64,000 bases of DNA from Argyresthia goedartella. Lineage: Eukaryota; Arthropoda; Insecta; Lepidoptera; Argyresthiidae. A program made the position numbers and the translations under genes. The number at the start of each line of letters is the position of its first letter. Within the stretch, counting starts at the first letter, position 1. This document shows, piece after piece, positions 11,745 through 23,904 of the stretch. The stretch lies in contig OX463815.1 in assembly GCA_949825045.1 (NCBI GenBank), positions 17,229,231 through 17,293,230 of the forward strand, written 5' to 3'. Below the pieces are notes generated by a model. That model saw only the letters and a program-made list of their open reading frames with translations, ran no database searches and had not been told where the DNA came from.

Positions 11745-13003
11745 TTATTGGCTAGCTCCCTGTGGGATTTGTTGAATCACAGGTCTGAAACCATTTTCAT
11801 CAGCAGTGTAGGTGACGAGGTAGTTTTGCCCATCTGCAGACTGATAGGAGTAAGATCCTTTCACGGCGATTCCTTGGTGGTCTCCCACTGTGATGAGGTG
11901 AGCCTCCTCCTGGCGTTCTGTCCCATCACTGGTTTTGAAACTGGGTGATAGTAAAATTGAGGTTTGTATACTGTTTTAGTTTAATTTTAAATTATAATCA
12001 ACTGATTCGAGTAATAATATATATTTAATTAGAGTTAATACTATTTCATTCGTTCGGAAAAATAAGTGTACCTACCAAAACCTCTATGATTGTTACACAT
12101 ACATATGCTTTTGGATGTATTTGTACAGTATCTATAGGTAAGATTTTTACATGCAGATATTCTGTTTTAAAATCACCACCGTCATTGTCAACGTGTTAGA
12201 GTATCTGAAAAAGATGATGTCATTTGTGCCACAGCTGTTTTACAGAGAACCGATGATGTAAACAACAATAAAGCAATAGTAGTACATAGTCATACTGCAA
12301 GAATTCACATGGTCAATATACTTAAATACATAATGTTAACGGATTTACCAAATAGTATTTTGGTTTGAAAGGTTTAGTGATCTGCATAGATATTACAATA
12401 AGTAGTATCAATTAAATACATAATGTTAACGGATTTACCAAAAAGGTATTTTGGTTTGAAAGGTTTAGTGATCTGCATAGGTATTACAATAAGTAGTATG
12501 AATAAATGAACGAATGAAAAATATATCCCCGAATTTGACTAAGATTGAGCTATTCCACTACGCTAGCTTAGTGTGAGTTGATGGAGGAGAGTTGGTATAT
12601 AACCCAATTCGAATAGCAGCATTTTTTAAGTTTCCCTATTAGGGCCTCATAAGTCGTATCACAGAGTCCTCTGTGGTCGTATACTCACCCAAAATCGTAA
12701 CCATCTTCACGTACGAAGGTCTTCTGTGTAAGTATTTCTACGGGGGGCTTGGTGGGGTCTTCGGCGACAGTTGCTGCTACCAGGGCAGCCAACATAAAGA
12801 GTATCTGTAATTGTGTCACTTAAAAAAAAATCAAAACAACCTTACGGAATTCGGTCATAGGTGTTTAAGTCCCACTGTATTTAAGATTATTTTACTAGGT
12901 TCTTGTATACTATTTTAAAAGCATTAAGTTACGAGATCTAATATAAAATAAAGTTTTATTATTTATTTATTCTTGTGTTTAAAATACTTACTAATGCAAC
13001 CAT
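11745..13003 (-). CDS. Larval cuticle protein, RR-1 class (3 exons, 107 aa)
   Basis: Exons on the minus strand: 13003-12992 (MVAL), 12804-12689 and 11940-11745. The splices are GTAAGT/ACAG and GTGAGT/CCCAG. The coding length is 324 nt, and exon 1 ends in phase 0, exon 2 in phase 2. The product is a secreted structural protein of the cuticle. A signal peptide of about 18 residues (ending LVAATVA) straddles the first intron. The mature N-terminus runs to GYDFGFKTSDGTERQEE. A complete Rebers-Riddiford domain follows, GSYSYQSADG then YLVTYTADENGFRPVIQQ, which binds chitin through its aromatic residues. The C-terminal tail is short (IPQGASQ). A TATTTAAG box lies about 60 bp upstream. It heads the minus-strand pair with the diverged gene at 13971-17053. 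Confidence 0.92.
12322..12502. repeat. 90-bp tandem duplication inside a cuticle-gene intron
   Basis: The segment 12322-12411 is repeated at 12412-12502 with very few differences (one inserted base and three substitutions). It lies in intron 2 of the cuticle gene 11745-13003. The high identity points to a recent duplication. Confidence 0.9.
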
Positions 13004-13033
13004 GATTTTTATTTAGGATGATCTACCGTTACA

Positions 13034-13069
13034 CACTGAAGAGTTAGACCAGACGCATGTCCTTAAATA
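13034..13069 (-). promoter_or_regulatory. Core promoter of the cuticle gene at 11745-13003
   Basis: On the minus strand TATTTAAG (13069-13062) is followed 30 bp later by TCAGTG (13039-13034), a good arthropod initiator. The 5' UTR would be about 36 nt. Confidence 0.6.
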
Positions 13070-13970
13070 CTACGACATTTTGTTTGTTTAAAACGATTGA
13101 CAAAGTACAAAAGATTTTGTGCAACACGAGGTGATAACTCAAATCAAAGAAACTTTACATCGACTTATTTGCCATAGACACACGCATGCGAAAAATCTTT
13201 GAGCACTTAACTTATCTAGTTAACAACATATATACTTCTTTGGCGATCTCTATGAATGAGTTATATTTCATATATATAGCTACTTAATGTATTAGTACCG
13301 TAACGTGACGTGTTACGTATAGGTAACCGATGACATGCTTAGAATATTAAACAATGTCATGCGTTTTAAAAATCAACTTACTGCATTATGAATGTAGAAA
13401 TGTAAGGAACTAAAGTGGACAGGAAATTAAAGTGCGGCGAAAAACAAAAATAACATTTTAAAGTTTAATAAATAATATTATTTATAAATAAGGGTAATAA
13501 ATAACTTTTATCAGTCGAACTTAATTAACTAAACATTATTGTTTACAAACGCTTCTACATGGTTTAACATAAACATGTTGTTCGGCCAAAAACTTATGGA
13601 GATGTCAAACATGTAATTGCTCTGATCGAATTGGTCTTAAGGTGAAAGCTGTTAAGAATTATGTCCATAACAACGCCTTGCCTACACATTTTTGTTTCAC
13701 TCTGAGTGGCAGCATGCTTATGATGCCCTCTATAACATAACATATCAAAACATTTACATATAGGCAGACATTGCTTCTTGCCCCATACTAGGATACCCTG
13801 TGTCGTGGGAACTAGAAATAGCGATGTCACAATCATGTAAACATCCAAAACATAAAGGCTGACAAACGGTAACTTATAATATTTGGGAGTCCGGACTAAT
13901 ACAAATGAATAGCACTTACTACCAATATGGCTCCTTCTAACAAATACAACTCCATCGAATACTCCATCCA
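13070..13970. other. Intergenic between two cuticle genes
   Basis: No host gene was seen. Positions about 13780-13880 match the body of the tRNA-derived SINE found at 55.8 and 58.6 kb (phrase CCCCATACTAGGATACCCTG). Confidence 0.45.
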
Positions 13971-16900
13971 TTACGTTTTTACTTTCTTTATGATCGTTCG
14001 GTAGCCTCTCCGGCCAGCCTTGTATGTCATCTCGTACAGTTGTCCTTTTTTGTCATACCATCTGACTGTGCCTAGGACATCTAGGGCTGCTTGGTCCGTG
14101 CCTGGGTTGAGGATACCTCCTTCTTCCGTACGGGAGGAACCATCGCTGGTCTCGTAGCTGGAAACCAATAAAATAGATTTTATACTTAGTAGTTGCCTAT
14201 TATTGTTGTGTTGTTTCTGGCGCCTATACTAAAATATAGCGTGGTCTCATAATGTATACCCATATAATAATGTTGTCCATGTCTCTGATTAAATTTTTGA
14301 GTTTGATGCATCATATTTCACTCTATAGCTATTTATAAGCAAATCCCTAGACTTGAAAAAGTCTAGTGTGATCATAATATTGCATTTAATTAACCAAGTG
14401 AGCAAGAAAAATAAGAACACTTGAGACTCAAGACCTCTACCAACAAAGAATCTGAGTGAAATATTGAAATCAGGACCAACAGTATAGTCTCACTATACTC
14501 GGCGAAGGCGTAACCGCGTAACAGATATCATGTTTTTGTGATACCCTACAACGAAGAATGTATTCCTACTTTTTATGACTCTTTTGTTGCCAATCAGACG
14601 CGTCCGAATCATAATTAATTAAAATCACGCAAAACATACCGCGTTCCATTTATTGGAAGTATGTACTCGAAAGTTTCTTCTGATAATTGTTGTATATTTT
14701 GGGATGATCAGCATACTCCTCTACGTGATTGGAGATACTGGTAATTTTAATGGCACATTAATCAAATAGTCTTAGTCTTAATATTGATGTCCACAAACGG
14801 CAATATGTGATAAAGGAGACGTAAACTGTGGGCCTTGGAGGAAGCTGCTCAAGATCATAGCATATGATAACGTCACGCCTTTTCCCACGTTAAGCCAGTT
14901 ATCCAATACTCCTAATACAGGGGGCCAACCCCTCGCCGCAGCTATGGAGATATTATGTAGCTTCCCGATGTTTTCCACTAACGTTAGAACATCCGTATAA
15001 TGTACTTAAGATAAAATTACTTATCGCATTGGTTCATGGTCAGTACCAAAATCGAACCCACATCTAGTGCATGACTAGCAAGCTTGAAACTAGACCACTA
15101 AATCAAGATCATACCAAATACTTCATAGGGCCCTATTCCCCGCTTTGTAATGTTAGGTAGGAAAGCATCTAAATAAAAGTAATACTAACGCATTTTCACT
15201 GAACTATGGCGAGAACCGCATGGCAAAAAGCCAAGTAGTTCTTAACTGAAGAATACCAAATTTATTTGCTTTCACTAACACAATGGCAGCCTCTCGGTCA
15301 CGATGCATACAAACATGTTATAGCAAATGAATCACGTAAGGACGATAAATAATTTAATTTACATAATCTTGACATTCCTACTGTTTGCTATTTGCTATAC
15401 TAATATTATTGTCGGAGATCTATGAAGCGGTTAAGTGACTCAAACTTAGCTGCAGTTCAAATTAATGGTTTGGTAAATATTAATATTTGCGCAAAACAGA
15501 TTATAATCAAATAGACTAATAATTTGTAGCAAATCCTAAGAGTTAATTATGCAAAGGCTCTTTGCAACAATCATTCTTCATATACAGAAACATTGAGGTA
15601 AGTAATTTAAAAACTCGTTGCACTGGAAAATAAAGATACTGTTCTTAAAATATCCACTATATTTTGTTGGTAATCTACACTGAAATGTTGTTTGTCCTAA
15701 GGAGTTAACTAAAATGAGACCGTTGGAGTTATTTAGTTCAGCATTGTTTTCTTGGCATACTAACATCAAAGGTCAAGTTTTAGGTAGGTAGTTAGTTTTA
15801 GTTATGTAGGTGGGTCAGGACCAAATTATTTGCATCTACTGTAAAATATAGCGGTGCAAACTTAATCTATATCCAGAAACACATTTCTAGCTAAAGATTA
15901 TATAATTGGTATAGCTGTTTCTTTTTTCTTAATGAACGGATTTCAAATAACATTACATTTAATAAACGCCTTAACATTCCTGATCGTATATTATTGGCAG
16001 ACGGAAAGCAGGTAAATTAAAAGTGTCGAAAAGTATTAACGATTTCCGAGAGTGATCTTTGTATCATTGTACTGAGAGCTCACTCGATGCTTAAATGTTT
16101 GTGTTTACCTCACGGATAACGATTACGAATCGAAAAGGAAAGTTATACTTACTGGAAGTTGTATGAGTTCGGCATATTTGCTGTGTTCATTTGCAGAACC
16201 TGTGGCCTGGCCTCCCCATCTATCACTGGGCTTGTCATCACACGTGCGAGGGTGAATACGGCAAGAACCTGAAATTTTAAAGCAAAATAATTGTACTGTC
16301 AATTAATGAAGGTGCTTAATGTCATTTTGTTGAGGTTCTTATCAGTGGTTGCATGTGGCGTGGGAAGATATATTTCCGAGTGGTTCTTATCTTTTCTTGC
16401 CTGGGGGATTATATTGCAATTGGCTTGCGTTTTATCTGGTCTCTACTTTGAAACTTTTTTACGTTAAACTCGTCACGATAATTTCATCGCGTGATTATTT
16501 TTTTGACTTTATATATAATTATTTAAGTATCTTGATCACCATGATTTTATCAAGTTTTTGTTAAGTTTTATGGAAAACCCATTAATTTTTTGCGGCGTTA
16601 ATGTAGCGATGATGTTAGGCGCGTATCCTTTATCAGTTTCTTACTTTATCACGATTTTGTGACGGTTTCCACTCAAACTTCACCATACATCTGCCGGTTA
16701 CATATATAATTTACAAAAGAAACTACATAGCTACCTTGGCTAAAGGTAAAAAACTTCCAAATCAATATTTACACTTGATATCCTCTCACTACTTTTTACA
16801 CCTGCTCGATGAAGGCATTTGAACTTCAACCACAAACCCATCGCGATTTCACACATTTGCATTACCCACAAACTGTTTATTGCACCTTCATCACATTAAC

Positions 16901-17053
16901 GGCTCTTAACACTAAGTCAGATTTAAATATCTGAAGGATATGCAAAATCCTGTGATGCTTATTAAATAAAACCTAATCCCACTTGCTTGCATGCCAGGTC
17001 TCCGATAAGGATCGTTCGATAAGTTTGCAAATAATTACCAACTGGAACAGCAT
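13971..17053 (-). CDS. Diverged RR-1-like cuticle protein (3 exons, 105 aa)
   Basis: Exons on the minus strand: 17053-17039 (MLFQL, Kozak GTCCACCATG), 16268-16153 and 14157-13971. Donors are GTAATT and GTAAGT, acceptors TTCAG and CCAG. The coding length is 318 nt with the same phases and the same 116-nt exon 2 as its neighbour. The product has a signal peptide (MLFQLVLAVFTLARVMTSP) and the joint NFHYETSDGSSRTEEG typical of RR-1 proteins. The RR core is degraded: the Y-x-A-x-E-x-G-F signature becomes YKAGRRGY, with an arginine replacing the conserved acidic residue. The protein ends in a basic tail, TIIKKVKT. The frame and splice sites are clean, so it looks functional but altered. A TATATATAAAG box lies about 75 bp upstream. 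Chitin binding is uncertain. Confidence 0.85.
14862..15120 (-). mobile_element. tRNA-derived SINE in an intron
   Basis: Read on the minus strand, a tRNA-like head with a B-box (GTGGGTTCGATTTTG) at about 15070-15050 is followed by a body. That body ends in AAAAGGCGTGACGTTAT at 14865-14881. The same head and tail occur at 26815-27112. It lies in intron 2 of the gene 13971-17053. Confidence 0.65.
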
Positions 17054-17123
17054 GGTGGACAAAAGGGACTAGTGACTTCCTGTACTGGTACTGTCGAATG
17101 TGCGGATGGTGTCGCAAGACTTC

Positions 17124-17134
17124 CTTTATATATA
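17124..17134 (-). promoter_or_regulatory. TATA box of the cuticle gene at 13971-17053
   Basis: TATATATAAAG on the minus strand, 71-81 bp upstream of the ATG, a spacing also seen at three other genes of this cluster. Confidence 0.65.
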
Positions 17135-17399
17135 CCTATAGAGAGTGGGCACAGACCTCCCGGACTCGGTGCCGGTAACTCGGTAATCGGTACAGTACGA
17201 GAATGTGGCGAGGAGTGCGCATTTGCTCAGAAACTGACATCGATTGTGCTTGGCAAATACCTAAACACTAAATCGACGTATGAATGGGACTACGTCACGC
17301 ACTATCGCCTAATGAGGGTACGAGGATGGGTACTAGGGCTCGATTTAGGCCTACTTGCGATTTTCAATAAGAGAGCTAATGAGATAACTCGACAATACT

Positions 17400-17525
17400 G
17401 TCATTTAGAAAATATAAACATAGCGTCACGCCTTTTCGCACACGGGGCGGCAGAAGCACTTATTCACTAGCCAATTATTCAGTACTCCATTTTTGCATGA
17501 CAGGGGGCTAGCCTTACGTAGCAGG
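17400..17525 (-). repeat. SINE tail fragment
   Basis: AGCGTCACGCCTTTTCGCAC, then CACGGGGCGGCAGAAGCAC and CATGACAGGGGGCTAGCC, match the reverse complement of the 3' half of the SINE at 26815-27112. Confidence 0.55.
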
Positions 17526-18888
17526 TAGGGAGATATGATGGTTCTGATATTTAAGTTTAACAAATATAACAATGAAAAATTATAATTTAATATTTTTGCT
17601 ACTTGGCGCCTAAGTGGTCCTTAGACAATTCTTCGAATCTAGAGAAATGATGGTAGTGCAATCAATAGCTACGTATGTCTCATTTTAAGTAAGAATATTT
17701 TATAGAAACCTAAAATGAGTCATCTTAGCACTACTTCTGTACAGAAATATTTACTACAAATTGCAAAACTTTGTTCAAATCATGTTATATTTTTGTATCA
17801 CTCCTAATATTGTGTCCTGACAAACTGAAAATAATATAAGTTTGCTTGACTAATGGCACAATACTCTAGGACTAGGAAAGCCATTAGTATTCCGGGACGC
17901 ATGAAGTACAACATCTAAATCCGGATATGATGAAATCTTATTATAGCATCAAAACAAGCTGCTGGGCTGCGATAAAAACTTACGCAAAGTGCTTACTAAT
18001 GCATGTTTTTGTCTTATTACGAAATAGTCCCGCATCTCTGAGGATTTATACGCAGGTTCATATATAGATTAGTAGTAATACTTGGTATCTTACCGATAAC
18101 TTACCTTTCCAACGGCTCTAGCGGGGTAGGTCATTTTTTTGCGCCCCCTTTAGTTATATCTGAGCTCTCCTTAAAAACATTAAAAAATATTTTTTGACAA
18201 TTTCTTTGGCTTTGGGTCAACACATACAACATTACAGATGTTTGTACTGTGGAAATTTAAAGACTGTAGCTATAGCCGTTTGGCTGTAAAACCTGTGTGA
18301 AATACGAAGGGCGGACGGACGGACACGTGAGGGCACCATTTGGACCCTTCGGGTACGGTACCCTAAAAACCGACTAACTAGCTATGTAATCGATAAGAAT
18401 CTTTCATCCACTATGTGTGAAGCAAGTCCGGTGAATTCTAGGCGATAAATATAGGTAAGTCAAAAGGTTTTACTCGTAGACATATCGAGATTGTGATAGG
18501 TACTTTGTTAGCTTTGTATAATCAACTTTTAATTTTATTGTCCTAAGTACGCTTTGTCGGCCCCTTAATTAATGCAAGACCTTAAATATTGCATGGTCTC
18601 GTTTTTGCAATACTGATTATACAATATTATAGCCCATAATCGGTGGCAGGAAAAGTCAGCCACTCTCCATAATATATCGGATATAAATAAAAACTTTCAC
18701 TGTCCTGAGATTAAAGTGATATAATGGTGTTGATTGTTAAATGGATTCGGACATTTATCAATCAGATAAAGGTGATTAAAAATACGCCTTTTTATGTGAA
18801 TTGCGCATTATGAGGTGCATGTGCATAATTTATTCCGACAATTCCAAGTTCGGTTAGGACTCTTGTGATGAGACGAGGGGTTGGGTCT
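17526..18888. other. Intergenic with one dispersed repeat
   Basis: No gene was seen. Positions about 18220-18366 belong to the family ending CCTTCGGGTACGGTACCCTA, which recurs at 23.0, 38.7 and 42.5 kb. Confidence 0.45.
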
Positions 18889-20112
18889 TATATAAGACAC
18901 ATTGAAATTTGAAGATTGGAGTACTTAGGTGGTTAGGGGGGGTCCTTAGCTATCCTCTGATACCATTTTCTGATTTAGGAAACATCATTTTAGCACTTTA
19001 ATTATAAAATATGTTTACGCGATTTTTACAACTTGGCCAATCTCGGAACGACAAATGTCAAACTCAAAAGCTCCAACGTTGGATATTGGTACATGATTTT
19101 AGTAGAAATTACAAGATTTTGTTGTAATGGTAGAAATTTGCGTCAGCAATTTTGTATTTTCTGACATAATGACTTGCTCATTTCATTCCGATTCCTTCCG
19201 TGTTTCGTGAATGTTCTGTTGCGCTTTCGTTTTATCCGTGATTCTCTGGATGACTTTGGCTTTGTTTACTTACTAACTACTTTATGGAGTTTATCAGAAC
19301 CAAATTGGTTGCTTTAGGTCACTTCGTGTTTAAAAACTAAAGATAGGTTTGTTAGGTTCACACGTTACAGCAGACCTGGGAGCCGGAGCGAAGCGGAGCG
19401 GAGCGAGGCGACCCCCTACTTGCTCATTTCATTCCAATTCCTTCCGTGTTTCGTGAATGTCCTGTTGCGCTCTCGTTTTATCCATGATTCTCTGGACGAT
19501 TTTGGCTTTGTTTACTTACTAACTACTTTATGGAGTTTATCAGAACCAAATTGGTTGCTTTAGGTCACTTCCTGTTTAAAAACTAAAGATAGGTTTGTTA
19601 GGTTCACACGTTACAGCAGACCCGGGAGCCGGAGCGAAGCGGAGCGGAGCGAGGCGACCCCCTACTTGCTCATTTCATTCCGATTCCTTCCGTGTTTCGT
19701 GAATGTTCTATTGCGCTCTCGTTTTATCCGTGATTCTCTGGATGACTTTGGCTTTGTTTACTTACTAACTACTTTATGGAGTTTATCAGAACCAAATTGG
19801 TTGCTTTAGGTCACTTCCTGTTTAAAAACTAAAGATAGGTTTGTTAGGTTCACACGTTACAGCAGACCCGGGAGCCGGAGCGAAGCGGAGCGAAGCGGAG
19901 CGGAGCGAGGCGACCCCCTACTCTTGGCAACCCCTCCTCCAACCCCTCTCCGCCTCCAACTCCCCCGAAATCCAAAAAATATAGGCATTTTCTTCAATCT
20001 TTGGACCTCCATAACATAAAAACTAGTGGTTTCCTAAAAGGGGGGGTAGGTGGGGGGACCTCCCCTCCCCCACCGCTCCCCCCCTCCACGCCAAATTCAA
20101 TGTGTCTTATAC
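18889..20112. mobile_element. Non-autonomous element with inverted ends enclosing a tandem array
   Basis: TATAAGACACATTGAAATTT at the left end (about 18892-18911) is mirrored by AAATTCAATGTGTCTTATA at the right end (about 20094-20112). Further in, TTTAGGAAAC (left, about 18975) is mirrored by GTTTCCTAAA (right, about 20029). The interior holds three tandem 246-bp units. No coding sequence is present. These features suggest a non-autonomous DNA transposon; its superfamily is not evident. Confidence 0.6.
19173..19920. repeat. Three tandem copies of a 246-bp unit
   Basis: Units start at 19173, 19419 and 19665 with the phrase CTTGCTCATTTCATTC. Each ends in a GAGCG-rich run (GGAGCGAAGCGGAGCGGAGC) and CGACCCCCTAC. 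Copies differ at only a few bases, and the third has a 10-bp expansion of the GA-rich run. A related single copy lies near 33195-33310. Confidence 0.92.
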
Positions 20113-20898
20113 AAGTACTTACCCACGAGGGGAGCCTGTATAGGGTGTAAGGAATATCAACAACTATTTATATTCGATAGAAATATATTTAGACTTCACT
20201 CAGACTCGAGTACAATAGCGGTTTTCTGAAAGCTAATGCATAAAAATTGTTTGTCTGTAAAGTCGGTTTACGGATGATAATTTTACGTGATAACGTCATA
20301 AGAAACGCTTAGGCCGATCGTGCCTATCTATCCCTTGTTCCGCGCTCTCGCTGGCACGCTCGGCTCAGGCGGAACGTGACAATGAGTCATGATTTTTCGC
20401 GCGTGCAGCCGGCGTTCATCGATTTATATGTGAATCACGTCAAAAAATAAAATAGTTTTGTATATGGGCTTTCATTTGCGGGTTTGTTTAATACATATCC
20501 AAAGAATATACCACACTTACTTGTTTTGGTCAATTCAGGCTTTACTTGTTGAAGTGCTTGAACCCACAGTAATCTTCGACGTTCATTACTTTTATACAGA
20601 ATAAAACAACGCAAGGATGATGAATTTGAAATTTTTTCAAGATATCCGTTGACATAGCACGGGTTTCGGTTTGAAAACAAAAGTCAACCGAGGAAAAAAG
20701 TCACATAGATAGATCATAGGTCCGGAAATTCTTCCGGACCTATGACCTATGTGACCTATGTGGCTATTCAGCCAGGGTAGTATTAATCACAAAACAGAGG
20801 ATAACACAAAAAGAAGATATCAGCAAAAACAACAAAATTATGTTTTGTTTGTTGTTGACGAGTGACGGATGTTGTTCTTCAGTTTCGTCACAGACCAG
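20113..20898. other. Intergenic with a perfect hairpin
   Basis: A 14-bp perfect inverted repeat (TCATAGGTCCGGAA, loop ATTC) lies at 20714-20745. A minus-strand frame at 20680-20435 has a THAP-like phrase (RRRLLWVQAL) before a possible donor, too weak to call a gene. Confidence 0.4.
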
Positions 20899-22068
20899 TG
20901 CCCTATCCCACAAAACTTTACAAGTGTACAATTCGACAAAATTGTCAAATTGTAAACAAAAAAAATGTACTACAATAATTACAAATAAGTATTCGTTACA
21001 AGTTTGCAGTAAACAAATATGACACTTGTGTGAAAGCGTATCACAAAGAATAAAGGTATGTAACGACAGCTACATAATTGTAGGATTGTTGATTTGTAAA
21101 TATACGAGCGAAAAATTGCACTTACATAAAAAAAAACTAAATTCGGTCCACAAACTACCATAACATTTATATAATGATCACCGTGTCGATCAACAAAACC
21201 AGCTTCATTTTGATGTGGAGCATCTATCGGTTTTAATGATCCATCTATAATACTTGCGACCCTGGGAAAATTTACATATGATGCTGCAATAAAATCTTGA
21301 GAAATTGAGTTTCCATTTGTTGGCCATCTTACTTCACTTCCCAGTAATTTGTCCACTATTTGTGCACATACGGACCGAATCGAACGACACATTGTCATTT
21401 TGGAAACACCACGAGCATCACCAGTGACGTGATATTGGGATCCTGAGCCCATCCATCTTAAAACAGTCAGTAACTGTTCTTTAGGATCAAGAGCGTGACT
21501 TCTTCGTGTTTTTTCACCAATAGTCTGTAGTAGATATTCGACGGTAGATTTACTCACTCTGAACCTCTGATTAAATGTAAAAGCCGTTATGGTCAAAGTT
21601 AAATTTATAAGTTCTCTGTATGTCCTAGGACGTCTTACAATGAATTCTTCTTTACTATCACTGCTACTTGAACTAAACATTTCGTGGTACTTACAAAGGG
21701 TTGGAATCGCAAAATATTTTAAAATATACTGCAATTACTAGTATTCGTATAGTAGCAAGAGGGTGTGACACATGTTTAGAGAATTGTTAAGTGGTACAAT
21801 TCTACATATATGTATAATTATTACAATTTAATGTAGCACAAAACAATTGTCAGCTACAAATTTGTACGTTTCCGGAAAATACATGTATCCTATGTAAAGT
21901 TTTGTGATACAATAAATTGTAGACTTGTCAATACAATTTACATATTTGTTAGAATTTTCCACTACAAATCTGTTAATTGTATATTTTGTGGTACGCACAC
22001 TTGTATAATTACAAACTTGTAACTTGACATTTGTAAAATTGTAATTGTAAGTTTTGTGGGATAGGGCA
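20899..22068 (-). mobile_element. Internally deleted PIF/Harbinger DNA transposon
   Basis: Terminal inverted repeats TGCCCTATCCCACAAAACTT are at 20899-20918 and, complemented, at 22049-22068. Both ends also have AT-rich, ACAA-rich subterminal repeats. The interior carries only the N-terminal part of a Harbinger-type transposase. No clear 3-bp TSD was found in the immediate flanks, which may have mutated. Confidence 0.8.
21126..21680 (-). pseudogene. PIF/Harbinger (HARBI1-like) transposase, truncated
   Basis: The frame begins at ATG 21680 (MFSSSSSDSKEEF). It has the helix-turn-helix region (FRVSKSTVEYLLQTIG, then LRWMGSGSQYHVTGDARGV, SKMTMCRSIRSV). The first catalytic Asp sits in VASIIDGSLKPIDAP, followed by RHGDHYINVMVVCGPN. 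A clean donor GTAAGTGC follows at 21125, but no downstream exon with the second Asp and the Glu exists inside the terminal repeats. It cannot be an active transposase and is probably mobilised, if at all, in trans. Confidence 0.8.
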
Positions 22069-22656
22069 ATGCCTAACTTATTCACCATCAAAATAGCATT
22101 TCCTGCCAAATTATAAATGTTGGGATGTCTGCGGAGGCGCGTACGTATGACTTCTACGTTTTTATGAGAAAACGGAGCGCCTCTATGCTGACGGGCCTCC
22201 ACGGCAGCACCAACAGAATCCTGAGCGTGTTTATAGACCGGTGGGATTCCCCAATGTTGAGACGCTGGGTGCAGCTCCACACCAGGATCTATTAAGCAAT
22301 GTACTGTGTAAGTGTGTTTGAGTGTGTATGTGAGTGTGTGTGTTTTTGTGTATGTGCACATTCTTTACACTTTTATTATTTGTTTTATTTTTATGGTTCC
22401 GTACCTCAAAAGGTAAAAAGGAACCCTCATAGGATCACTGGCGTGTCCGTCCGTCCGCCTGTCACAGGCATTTTTCTCAGGAACTATAAGAGATAGAGTC
22501 TTGAAATCTTCTGCCACAATACTTATCCTGTTAACCGCAACATAGTTCAAGTCTGATATGAAAATAGTATTGCCTACAAAAAAGTGGAAAGGGTAAAGGG
22601 ACAAAACGAAAAAAAAACCGTAATAATTCATCAGGTATCGTTGAAAAGGGCTCTTT
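22069..22656. other. Intergenic with a dispersed repeat
   Basis: Contains a (GT)n-rich patch at about 22307-22365. From 22390 to about 22520 it holds the lepidopteran repeat phrase GGTTCCGTACCTCAAAAGG with GTCCGTCCGTCCGCCTGTC. Confidence 0.45.
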
Positions 22657-22922
22657 ACAAGGTGACATTTAATTAGCTGACCATATTTTGGGGATTGATA
22701 GCACCGATCATTGTGAACAACTTTCCCAAAGAAACATATGGTCGCAAATGAAAAATATTTTTCGTCCCTCAGTAGATTGACCCGATCAGCTGATAAGAAG
22801 TTACTATGGGAGACCCAAAAATTTATTTCGTTTACGACCATAAGTTTCTTGGGGAAAGTTGTTCATAATAATGGGTACTATCATTCCCCAAAATATGGTC
22901 AGCTCATTAAATGTCACCTTGT
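22657..22922. mobile_element. Foldback MITE, copy 1
   Basis: A 266-bp element that is almost entirely one imperfect inverted repeat. ACAAGGTGACATTTAATTAG at the left is mirrored by CTCATTAAATGTCACCTTGT at the right, and pairing continues inward through GAACAACTTTCCC / GGGAAAGTTGTTC. A second copy is at 63276-63523. Confidence 0.85.
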
Positions 22923-23029
22923 ATAAGCTTCCGAAACTACAGTCTCAAATTATGAAAAAAAATACAGAATTAGAAGTTAAGCCAAAGATTGCAAGAAAAC
23001 CTACCCGGAATTACAAAATGATGTTTACA

Positions 23030-23331
23030 AAGTTATTGGTGCGGCTACATTCACACTCCATGTACGTAACCAGGTGCATTCATAAGTTTGTATGTGGTAT
23101 ATTTTAGTAAAGAATTTTGGTATAGCAGCCCCCTTACGTGTTTATTTTATTCTGTTTTTTAGTATTTGTTGTTATAGCGGCAATAGAAATACATCATCTG
23201 TGAAAATTTCCACTGTCTAACTGTCACGTTTCATGAGATACAGTGTGGTGACAGATGGACAACAGACAGACAAACAGCGGAGTCTTAGTAATGGGGTCCC
23301 GTTTTTATCCTTTGGGTACGGAACCCTAAGA
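23030..23331 (+). repeat. Dispersed repeat ending CCTTTGGGTACGGAACCCTA
   Basis: It contains TACGTAACCAGGTGCATTCA, GTTGTTATAGCGGC and ACAGACAGACAAACAGCGGA. The same blocks occur inverted at 38728-39125 and 42515-42720, so this is a multicopy non-coding family. Confidence 0.75.
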
Positions 23332-23821
23332 ACCATGTCTCGCCATTGGCACCTGGTTACAGATTTGGAGCTACTTTATTTTCTTTTTATGATCTGTCAG
23401 AAAATTAACCACTGAACGAGCAATATGTGTTCGTTGTATATTTGTTGCTTTTGAAATCACTCGACAAACTTACGGGAAATGTTAAACACATCAAAAGAAC
23501 CTGTTACCAAAATTAAGAGCGGTCATTTCACTGCAGCATAAACAAAGCGATATTCAGTGGTTAACCTCGTACCAACTCTTACTTACTGAATAATACGCTA
23601 AATCATGACATGAAATTAATCAATTTAATGACTTTTCCGCGTCATTTCTATTTATCAAAATCGACTTATTGGATTCCAATTAAGCAGCGTAGTTGTAATT
23701 TTTATGTCCGAAAGATTAGTTTATGTTTTATGGTTGTCCGTAGACATTAAATTCTGTTTTATAGGAAAAAGTAATTAACGGAGCAAATAATAGTACTTTT
23801 ATGACTAATTCGGTCAAATTT
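23332..23821. other. Intergenic upstream of the secreted-protein gene
   Basis: Nothing recognised. It should contain the upstream regulatory region of the gene that begins at 23905. Confidence 0.35.
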
Positions 23822-23827
23822 TATATA
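23822..23827 (+). promoter_or_regulatory. TATA box of the gene at 23905-24952
   Basis: TATATA, 78 bp ahead of the ATG. The cuticle genes at 34139, 41048 and 17053 have their TATA boxes 71-82 bp ahead of the ATG, which supports this call. Confidence 0.5.
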
Positions 23828-23904
23828 CCACACCGTCTCATTTCTGTTTTCCTTTTAGGGATAACTACACGCTGGTCAAAACGCAGCGCAGAAAATTACA
23901 AGAA